The translations under genes and the position numbers were made by a program. This document shows positions 13,501 through 24,678 of a DNA stretch of 64,000 nucleotides, piece by piece. Numbering within the stretch: the stretch's first letter is position 1; every line of letters begins with the position of its first letter. The stretch covers positions 8,799,458 to 8,863,457 of the forward strand of contig NC_067202.1 of NCBI RefSeq assembly GCF_000699445.3, written 5' to 3'. The notes below the pieces were generated by a model. It was not told the DNA's origin. It saw only the letters and a list, made by a program, of their open reading frames with translations, and did not search any database. This DNA comes from Schistosoma haematobium. Lineage: Eukaryota; Platyhelminthes; Trematoda; Strigeidida; Schistosomatidae.

Positions 13501-16500
13501 TCATCCTTTTCATATCTACTTCGATTTAGCGACATAATGTGTTCTTTGGCATTCCTCTTTTCCACCCCCCTTCAGGATTTCAAGTTAGGGATTGCCTCGT
13601 GATGCAGTTTGATGATTTCCGTCATTTATGTCCTATCCACCTCCATCGTATTTTCCTAATTTCCTCTCCAGCTAGAACCCAGTTTGTTCTCATTCACAGT
13701 AGTTTGTTTCTGATGATATCCAACCAACTGACATTCAGTATCTCGCATAGATAACAGTTTATAAATGATTGTACCTTCTTGATGATGATGGTTGTAGTAG
13801 TTCTACACGTTTCAACTACGTACAGTAGAACTGTCTTGATGTTCGTATTGAAGATTCTCAATTTGATATTGGTTGACAGTCGATTTCAGTTCAATATGTT
13901 CTTCAATTGTAGGAATGCTACCCTTGCTTTACTAATTCTCGCCTTTACACCTACATCCGATAACCATTGTTCATCGATGATGCTTCCCACGTACGTCAAA
14001 GATTCTACATCTCCTAGAGTCTCGCCATTAAGTGTGGTTTGGTTGATGTATTTTGTATGTAAAAAACCTTGGTTTTCCCCTTGTGTATGTTGAGGCGTAC
14101 TGATGCAGAGACTGCTGCTACACTGACTGTCTTTATCTGCATTTGTTCATGTGTATAGAATAAGAGGGCTAGTTCATCTGCGAAGTCCAAATTGTCTAAT
14201 TGGTTCTGAGCTGTCTATTGTATTCCGTGTTTTCCCTCAAATGTTGAGGTCTTCATAATTCAGTTTACCAGCAGAAGAAAGAGGAAGGGGGAGAGTAGAC
14301 AACCTTGTCTGACTCCAGTCTTTACTTGTAATGCATTCATATATAGTTTTTAGGTAATTCGAGACTGTCAAATGTATCATAAGGTATCTCATAAAAACTG
14401 GATTTTTCATTTAACCTTAAAAGAAATCGATTAGTTCAGTTAGTAATTGAACACTGAGTAAGTCAAATGTATACAAAATATTCTGAAAAATACATATCGC
14501 TTTATATGAAGTCATAGTTAACCAATGATACAACTAGTCGCGTCAAAGGAATTAACATAAGAGTTCAACAAATATTTCCAACTTCTGAAATGCACATCGT
14601 ATCTTCAGTTTTTAGTAAAAGTCCAATAATTGGGACCTAATTTCATAGGTTGATGACCTACTAAACTCATATATTGAAGCTATTTTCATCTTAAATGAAT
14701 TGTATTCATATTCGTTTTGTATCAAATATTTTATACCCAAGTTTATCAGTTTAGCGGTGTAAATGGACTCTTACTTTGCTGACAAGTTTTCCTGTCTTTT
14801 GACACCTATTCACTAGTATATCGGATAAATATTAAAGATTTTGAGGACAGTTATCACTTAGCTATATAATTCATTTCAATTTAGATCATCGGTTACTTTA
14901 ATTGAAATTTTTTAAACTATACATTCGTTTTACTTTCAAATGACAACGACCCCATAATATTCAAGGATAAGTGTAATCCCCAAATCGATAGATGTTATTT
15001 TTATAAGGCTTAGTGAAAGAGACCATATTTAAATTAATCTGTTTAGGAATAACTACGAAGAAACCATATTTGATTTTGGCATTTCTGGAACCTTAACAGA
15101 TCTACCACTCTCTGTGTATCCCACTATGACATCTGAATCGTCTTTAGTAGATATCATGTGGTGAAAATTGTTACCGATGAGCTTTGAATCCTATGTCTAA
15201 TCATTGGCTGAACTCCGTGTAAAACATTATAAATACATACTTTTAATGTACAGTACCAAATACCCACATCTTTTAATATCATTATTTTTCTCACCTGTAT
15301 CATGATGTGGTTTAAAGCATAACTGTGTATATCAGGTGAATCATAACCGATGTAACGTTGAATACTTGAATTGAATATATTTCGACTAAATGTGGTTACC
15401 TATGATAAAAGTAAATGTGAAAAACAATCGGTAAATGCATACATACACACAAATTTTACATATAAAACTTGAGTCCTGCTGCTTACAATAAAGTTGATCA
15501 AGAAATATATTGAAAGCTTGGAAGTTGAAATTTCTTGTTTATATTTCTTTCAAACAGGTTATTAAAACATACACGTAATATGTTTATCATTCGTACAGAT
15601 AGATAACCAAAATTTATATTTAACTGAAAAGAAGTGGATTAATTAGATATGAGCATTTTATTCTGAAGGTTCAAATTATGGTTCGTGGTATTATGTAAAC
15701 ATAACAATCTTAATAGAAAAATTCGTTCTGCCAGTAAAGGGAATTTGTCGAGATTGTCGATTCAAATAGCTCACATCAGAAACTAAATTCACTTAGGTAA
15801 TCATTAAAAATCATTAAACTATGAGCAGATCCTTTGTCTTGGTATGTAATTTCTCAGCACAGTGCATTCATGACTCCACCGGGGACCAAACTCTGGACCA
15901 TTAAGTCTCATAGCGAGCGAGTGAACTTCAGACCGCTGAGTTGACATTCGAAGGTTTACATTTATAATTCCTGAACTTCTAGTGAGAATCTGTGACCGGT
16001 AGAGTTCGACTATGTCTGGTTTGAGACAAGTATCACCAACGTAATAGATGATGATTGAACAAAATTGTGAAGTGATTGCAGCTAAAAATGTCAAATACCA
16101 GATATCAACTCATTGACCAAAAAGTAAAGAGCTCGCCATGAGACCTGAAGGTTACAAATTTAATCTCTAGTAAGGTTGTGGATGTACACTACAGATGAGT
16201 ATCATGATGGGTTGAAACAGATGTCCTGTGCTTACTACTATTTATTGGCTATTTAACAAAGGCCAGTCCATAATGTTAACGACAAAATTAATTCTGTTTT
16301 CCTATCAATCAGAATGTAGAATTCAAAATTTTCTCCATAATTATTTTTAGTTATGTGAAAGTGCATGGAGTCGTATTTTGCTAAACAGTATTTTCTCGCT
16401 TCAGTGACATTTAATGTACCTGATGAGAGGGGGTGCTGATTCGTGTTTGTGAATGTAAACCCATTCAAACAAATCACCCCTTTGCCAAAATCGAGACTCT

Positions 16501-19500
16501 GATAAAATGACATTATTGGGTAGATATTCTCGGTGGAACTGCGTAATATCTTGTCCGACACTTCAAAAAAATTAAGTGTAGAAACTGGACAGCAGAATTT
16601 CCATTGATCATGTCTACTCAGATTAGATCTTTTAAAGCAAATCTTAGTTTTCAATCAATAGTTGTGTCTATTGTCTTGAAAAATATTTACACGAATATTG
16701 TTTTGATAAACTGGTATTAGAAATTTAACTATTCTAGGATAATTTCTGTCGTAAAATAAAAGAACCTGAAAATAACATGTAGATGCAAGACTCGCGAAAT
16801 AATAACATTGTCCGGCCTGTTCCCCCGTCCTGTTCATACTTATAGCATCTTCTATAATTATAAAATTAAAACATTTAGATACTACAACTGTTAGCAGTCT
16901 GAGTTAGACTATTGGATTGGAATACTAATCAATATAATTATCAACTCAAAGTTTAAAAAAATTGAATTGTGGCTAGCTGTCGAGTACAGGATGAATATTT
17001 TGTGCTGCATGAAGACTGACAGCCGAATTTACTTACAATTTAGTACTGATCTTCATACTACACATATCCTGAAAGAGGCTGATCGATCTCGCTCCTAAAT
17101 TTCAACAATGGTAAATTACAAACTCTTCCTATTATCTTTACACCTGTTGACCAATATAATGACCATCTGAACTCAATAACTTAACTGATGACGGATACTA
17201 GGTTCGGGTTCCAATGTAGACATCAACATTGAAATCTAAGTACATCCAATTTACAAGTCCCAAATGTAACAAAATATCTATCCAGGGCTCCAATGCTGGC
17301 CATAATTCATTTATCCGAAAATCTTATAACTAAGACTACATTAAGGTAATCCAGTCAGTATATATATATATATATATATATAACAACAGAGAGTGATCAA
17401 ATATAGTCATCAATTTCGACAACGGTAAGTCCCAAACTATTACTAATATGAGAGCTTATAAGTTACAAAATTCAAGACAGCAGGTAGTTTGACAGTTATT
17501 TCACCTCACAAATGATAGGAATTACAAACGAATTTATCTCGTTTCTACTAAGAAATATAACTGAAGCATTAAGATAATTCTTTGGAATTAAAATAATCGC
17601 ATATATCAGGAAGACTCCTACAAAACGAACATTTAAGTCTTTTTTCCTTACTAGTAAATATCAAAATAAATCTCTATTTCTTTAGATTTAATTTAGTGAG
17701 ATTATTCACCAGGTACTGTCCCCTTAATCAATAATTGATACTTAAAATCTATAAATATTCTTTTCGATACATTCTCTTCAGGTTCCTACAATTCAATATA
17801 TCCAAATTAATAATCCGAAAAATGATCAGGTTAAGGGCAAAGTACATCGTTTAAAGCATGTGAATTTAGGATTGTGATAAACAAAATACAATAAAATTTT
17901 GTATTTATCAGTTCGACTGCTCCTATTGAGTGAGTTATATTGGTCGAAGTTCTAGGAATTTAAATTTTCGTGCTCGTGAACACCTTCCAGAGTGGCTAAA
18001 CAAAGGTTTGATGAAGAAGGTGAACAGCTCAATATTGGCCCATTCAGTACAAGCCGGTCATAGTGCCAGTAAAAACCAATCTTTTTCAATTATTTATAAG
18101 GTAAGTAATTTTTTGCTAAAACTGGTCAGACTGAAGCAGTAGCCATCCGGATGAAGAAACCAGAGCTATGCGTACAGAAGAAATATATTCAACCATTCCT
18201 CCTCCCCTGGCCAACACCAAGGCCAATTAATCAATCGTAATCTTAACTATTGAATGACCCAATTTGACTATGACCTTTCGTAGTCAATTGCAATTGTTCC
18301 TGTTATCTTTATTCATAAATCTTTGTATTATTATTATTATTATTATTATTATTCGTATTATTGGTTAAACATCATCATTAATCTCCCCTATACATAATTC
18401 ATCCACTTCGCATTCATCCCTCCGTATTACGTCTTACTTATTTGATCGAAATGTAATTGCACTATTATTTCTCTCTCACCCTCTTTGACCCATATTTATT
18501 CTGATCATGGATCTTAAAATTTTACTTAACATATAAGCTGATTCAAGTGAACATTCTATATGAGTCGTATTAACATTAACAATTAACCTGAAGAGAATTT
18601 ATCGAAAAGAATATTCTTCGTTCAAATACTAGTCTTTTAATATGACGGGGATATTTAAACAATCTATAAATATATTTTACAAAAATAGAAAACAAATGTC
18701 ACCAGTTTAATGGGTCATTCATTTGTATTACTTCTTTAAAACATTACAAGTTAACACTAAAGAAATATATAGAACAAACTTACTATATCTGGTCGACAGA
18801 AATACACAATAATGATAACAATTTCAGGGATAAGAACTAACAAATGCAATGTTAGATACTGAAAATAAGTTATAAATTATAAATGATTATAATATGTGTA
18901 CTACAATTATACATGACAACATGTTAAAAATATTTACAGAAATCTAAAGTTATTTGAAGTTGGATTCAACATCTCTTTAAGGTTTTTGTACAAATGACCT
19001 ACAGTAAGACTGATAAATTCTATAATGAATGAAAATTGTATGAAACGTACAATCTATTAGTTACTATGTGCCCAACTGATGGTTACTTATATAATCCATA
19101 TTCTTTATGAATTGTCCCAGTGAAAGGAATATCAGAAGAGGGAAGTATTTGTCAAAAAAATAAGAGTTCACTTCAGTAGTAAAACTACATACTTATATCA
19201 CAAAATATTCGACACAACCGTAATCATGTATAAAATGATGTTTCCTAATGGTAGAAAAAAACTCAGTCAGAACTCAATGATCAATCCATGAGCAAACAAG
19301 TGGTTAAGTGGATAACGCGATGGCGTTTGAAGCAAACGCTACTGGGTTCGAGTTCCGGAGTTAATATCAACTCTGAAATACAGGGACATCCAGCTGATGA
19401 GTCTTAAATAGGACGAAACGCGCGTAATTGATTCCACTGCTAGCCGCTATCCATCTTTGCTTATAAGTTTAGTTTTTTATATTGTAATTTGTGCTGATGA

Positions 19501-22500
19501 TGGTGATGTGATGTAGAAAAACAATTAAGGTTTCATGATTAAACTATCCAGTTCAACTGAACCCTATACCATAAATATTCTTACTAAAGATTTTTATCAA
19601 TGATATGTTGATTCATATCAATGAACAAATTACTCTGAGTATTTGATTGAGATCATGAACCGATTGATGTTAGACCACCATTGAAAACCTGGAAGTACTG
19701 GATGGCCGTTTCGTTCTGTTGTGGGACTCTTCAACAGCGCTCATCCACTACCCCACTCACGGGATTCGAACCAAAGGCCTTCGGTTTCGCGCGCGGAAAC
19801 CTAGCCTCCAGACCACTCCTAATCCGTGTCGGGTAGATATAGGTATCTACCTCAGTACAGTGGAAGACGATCACGTAATTTCGTGGATTGGTTGAAGTTA
19901 GATATTAACACCGTTGGATACCGGTCGGCTCAACTGTCTAGAGGTTAAGTGTTCGCGCGCGAGACCGAAGGCCCTGGATTCCAATCCCGTAAGCGGGATC
20001 ATGGATGTGCGCTGTTGAGGAGTCTCACAATAGGACGAAACAGCCATCCAGTACTTCCAGGTTTTCAATGGTGGTCTAACATCAATCGGTTCATGTTCTC
20101 AATCAAAAATTTAGTAATCTCCACAATCTCATACTGATAATTACTCTTAGTAGCTTCATTTGATAGATTTTGATTTGGTAGGGAAATGTGATTCAAGTAT
20201 TAAATCCAGCGCGAATTTGTAATCAATTAGTTTTTCTCGTAAGTCATATTCCGAGGGATTTTTATTAAGATAACTTATCTACTCACTTAGTCCTAGAAAA
20301 CTCCAAATACCTCTCACTCAAACAATAGTTGATCACGTTACTTAGTGATGGTGAAGAAATTTTGGTTTATTTGGGAACTGTCTATCACAGAGTAAATAAT
20401 ATGATACTGAATCAAATGATTGCAAGGTCGCTTATTTTAATTTGGTCTCTGGATTTCTTCCAAAATTTTACTGTCATCTTTATAGAAGCTCAGAGTTAGA
20501 CTGATGTGGATAGGGTATTTCTTACATATGTAGCCCACCATGATATCCAATGATGACTAGCACAAAAATGATTTCTAGGAAGGCTAAGGGAAGCCTAGCT
20601 AAGTCATGGCATCTCTTCATAAAATTACTAAATGTCAAACTATGTCTTGCCAGGTGGTACAAACTTCCAGGCTGAAGTTCGAGAGATAATCGTAATTTAT
20701 GTTTGGAAACCTTAAAGGATATAACTTTTCATGTGTATTAAATGAACATAACTAATTACACTATCAAAACAGATGAAACTCAAATGATTAGTTGTTAATT
20801 TCATGAAATACACTAATGTTGAAAATTTGTAGCTCACATGAAATTGACTAGATAGTTCAATGTTCCGCAGACTGAGTAGATTATCTATTCTTTATAAGTG
20901 TTTAGGTCAAGGTAAACATAATGATAGTACACTATTGAAACTGGTGACATACTATGATGATGATAGTGAGAATCACGCAACGTACTATACAAAATCAGGC
21001 TATTTTTGAACAGAACATTGATTATTTACTTAGGAAATTTGCAAAGACTGCTCAATGTGATGATAATTTACTTAGCGGACTAACTTATCGGCTGGGTCAT
21101 GGGTGCATACTTTGGAAAGTTCCATACTAAAAAAAAATTATTCATTCCTTCAAGGTTTTCAATAATGTACTACCTGATGTCAATATATAATATAAACTGT
21201 CTTCATAAGAATGAATATAATATAAACCATGGATATAATATGTTTAATAATTTTAACTTACAGTATAAATTATCAATCTAGATTTAAAACATGTTCCAAT
21301 TATACCAAGCAGACAAATAATGAAGATGATTAGGCCAAAAACAAAAATGTAAACTCCTAAAGGTTCTGTTAATGCATGTTTATTTTTTGAAAAAAAAGAG
21401 GAAAATATGTCAGAGAATTTATCAAACAAAGAACATTATAAGCAAAGATGTATAGTAGCTAGCAGTGATGTCCGAGACGCACGTTTCGTCCTACTTGGGA
21501 CTCGTCAGTTGGACGTACCTGCATCTGACTTGATGTCCACTCTGTGACTCGGTCCCAGTATCGTCCGCTTCAAATGCCATCGCGTTATCCACCTAGCTAC
21601 TGAGTCTTGATAGCCACTAGCTTGTGCGATGGGGTGAAGTTTAAATTCACTTGGTATTGTTTACTTGAATCTTCCCATTGATGTTTAGGACTGCAATTGA
21701 TCAGTCTCTTATTGGCATATGCGCTAACCACTGTCCACCTTTGCTTATAATGCTTGTGAATTAAAGCGATATCGAGGCAACACGCACAGTATGTACATAT
21801 GCCAATAGGAGATTGATCAATTGCAGTCCTAAACATCAATGAGAAGATTCAAGTAAACAATACCAAGTGAATTTAAAGAACATCATAACTGTTCAAACTA
21901 GATATAATGAATATAAATTGATGCTCGAAAACAATGAAAATACGAATATCATTCTGTTAAGAAAAGAATATCTCTGATGTTATTTCAATTTAAATTCAGT
22001 TGGAAGTTGTTAGAGTAAATGAAACTCTTGGAATTATCTGACGGTGAAATGTTATTTAGTTATCTTGTTTATTTCGTATTTAGATAATGTTCGACTGAAG
22101 GTAGATTTTAGATTCCTATTACTGTTAACTTTCACTTAAACGACTAACTGTTTGTAGAGTTTTTAACGTTTAGAAATTACCATTACTTAATTATAAATAC
22201 ATTATTTAAGTTGGTATCCCATCTTATCTAGTTACCTACAAATCAGGATTTTTTTTAATTTGTGGTGCATAATAGTCTTGTAACATAAATTTTCATAAGT
22301 TTTTGAGCCATAAGGATTGTGAATCATAGAATGTACTTCAGCTGATTACCTATATGTTATGATTGCGTTGGGGATGTTAGATCCCCAGAACTCACTTAGC
22401 AAATGCCTTATTTTTGTATTTCTATTTTAAAAATTTGAATTTCTTGTTTTCGCGCCAAAAGCGCTCATTTTCACCTTCATGTCGTATTTCTCACTTGGGA

Positions 22501-24630
22501 GAGTCTTAAGCGCTATTGGTTCGTTGTATCTTTTAGTATGCTATTTTGTACCGTGCTGTATATATACGCTTGCGTTGTGCTTATTGTTATTGTTCATGCT
22601 TCTGGCTGCTTGTGGAATACATTTTCCCCTTCCGAACTTGAACTTCTCTCTCTAGTTAGCGGGGCTGGGACGCGTCGGAATAGCTAGCTCATTGGTCATT
22701 ATGTCACAGAGTCTTCGTTTCCGTTCTCAGGTTAGATAATCTCGTAATCTCTTCAAACAGCAGATTGGCCATTAAGTTTAGAGGGATCTGTGCATTGAAC
22801 CAATAGGAGTTTGTATCGACGGTCATTTATGTTATTGGTAAAGCGGACGTTAATAACATTATTAAAAAGGAGTGAACCTATTATTCAAAGACTCAATAAT
22901 TCAGTGATCCGATTAAGTAGACAAATTGACGTTGAAGTTATCACTCAAATAACCAACAGAAGTCCTTGAACATGAGTCTGGTCCTAGTAATCTGTCAACA
23001 TTATTATCTGAGTGGTGAAAAGTAATTATGGCCTTGACTCTTTACTCTACCCAGAGTATCATCCAAATAGCTAAATCTTATACTCATAACTACACTAATG
23101 TTTGAATACATTTTGGTTTATGAATGAACCCCTAAAAGACAAGTAAAAAATTGTTTTTTGGTATCAGAAGGGGATTTTTGTAGATATTATAGTAATTTCA
23201 ATAGTTGAGATCATGAGTCAACTGGAGCTAGAGGAGTCCCACAATAGAACGAAACGGCTGTTCAGTGCTTCCAGGTTTTTCATGGTAGTCTAGCTTTAAT
23301 TGACTCATGATCTCAACTACTAAATCTGTTTTTTTTTGCTTAGTTATACCTATCCAGTTTAAAATTGAAGATTGTATAAAGACCTTTTAAATGGAATTGT
23401 TCAAATACTCGATGATATATTATTTTAAAGCTAATTAACCAAAATGAATGAATTATTTTTAAAACAAAATGATATTCACTTACGAATCTCTTCGAATACA
23501 TTGAAAAATAACTTTGTAATTCCTTTTTTAATCGTTAAAGCACTAATTCCATCTACTATAAATGTATGTAGAGTATTATGCAAAGATTTTTCTCCCCAAA
23601 TGTATATTCCACCAACCACTGTTATGGCTCCAGCGATAAGCTTATAATAAATGAAATATACTAGTAACTTACACCATAAGTAATACTATTACAAGTCATA
23701 AAAAGGACAAAATTATACAGTGCACATACATCACATTTATTGAGATAAATACCCTTATATTTACGGAATTACTTATTCTTTCTTTATCTGTACTCAATCA
23801 GCAACAAAATTTGCGTATGAAATTACATCGTACCGTTAAGAGATGTTTGTAAATTAGCATTAGGAAGCAACAAAAATGTAAACTTGATATTCTGTGTATT
23901 GATAGATTTCGATTGTGGTTAGCAGCGGCTTCCAGGATTCCCATTTCATTTTATTTGAAACTATCCCAAATATAGTAAAATTTGTAACATCAGGTGATAT
24001 CAAATCAATATGCATATGGTAACAGAGATTGATTAATACTAGTCCTAAATATAAACAACGGGTAACTATAAACCGCTACTAACAATGAGCTTTACCCATA
24101 AATGCTACTAAAACAGTAATCAGTATGTTATTGTATTGAATTGTGTTACTCATCTTCGTTGTTTTATCTCCATGTGTAAAATCCTATATTTCTTTGTCGT
24201 TTTGAAAACTTCACTTGTGAGCTGATTGGTAACTCATTTATGAACACCTTAAACAAACAAATCAGTTGCTAAATAATGAAGAGTTCAAGACGAGATGTCT
24301 GATATGTGGATTAATACTATTTAGACTGATGTTAATTGATAAATTTTGAATGATATTACTAGAGGTAAATAAACTATTATCAATGTTTTGAACTTCTTAA
24401 CACAGTGTTTCGTTGTTTAATCACTCTTCGTGAAATATGGTATCATTAATTCGTCCTAGTTAAACTAAGTATTCAGCAGTACACCAAATTTAATCTACTA
24501 TCAATAAAATAGTACAGCGGTTAGATTACTAAGAACGAAGAAAATGCATCTGAACCAAAGTTGTCAAAGTAACAGTGAACGTAAGGTTCAGTCAGTCGCT
24601 AAAATTCATAACATGCGTTAAACAAACATT

Positions 24631-24678
<48 letters not shown>

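Larger units (their letters stand above)
12060..15294 (-). other. Tetraspanin intron 5
   Basis: Contains the 57-bp palindrome (12176-12302) and a dead RTE copy (13392-14340). I see nothing else in 12310-13390 or 14400-15290. Confidence 0.7.
15400..18783 (-). other. Tetraspanin intron 4
   Basis: Contains degraded hammerhead retroposons (15820-16225 and about 17165-17310), an unexplained broken reading frame (16253-16837), an AT microsatellite and a Penelope-like remnant (17912-18232). Nothing was recognised in 15420-15815 or 18520-18780. Confidence 0.65.
19642..20110. repeat. Fold-back hammerhead retroposon (copy A3)
   Basis: Two CTGAGGA-type units head to head. The ends are inverted copies (TTGAGATCATGAACCGATTG at left, its complement at right). 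The left unit is on the minus strand with a ribozyme at 19695-19740, the right on the plus strand with one at 20008-20054. Each has its own tRNA-like head. Both ribozymes carry the same C3 to T change. Confidence 0.85.
18859..21261 (-). other. Tetraspanin intron 3
   Basis: Contains an Sm-alpha-like copy (19300-19466) and a fold-back hammerhead retroposon (19642-20110). The remaining sequence, including 20150-21260, shows nothing I can name. Confidence 0.7.
21366..23483 (-). other. Tetraspanin intron 2
   Basis: Contains an inverted Sm-alpha-like structure with a sense-strand hammerhead (21427-21876), a possible solo LTR (22358-22710) and a deleted fold-back copy (23195-23325). Confidence 0.7.

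Noticed and set aside
10905..14340. The plus-strand RTE fragment at 10905 and the minus-strand fragment at 13392 as one element split by 5' inversion (twin priming)
   Set aside because: In a twin-primed insert the inverted 5' part would lie beyond 14340, next to the 3' part, not 1.5 kb away on the other side with tetraspanin exon 6 in between.
17912..18520. A bacterial or homing GIY-YIG endonuclease
   Set aside because: The flanking C-terminal sequence and schistosome repeat context fit a Penelope-like retroelement, and there is no intron or intein context.
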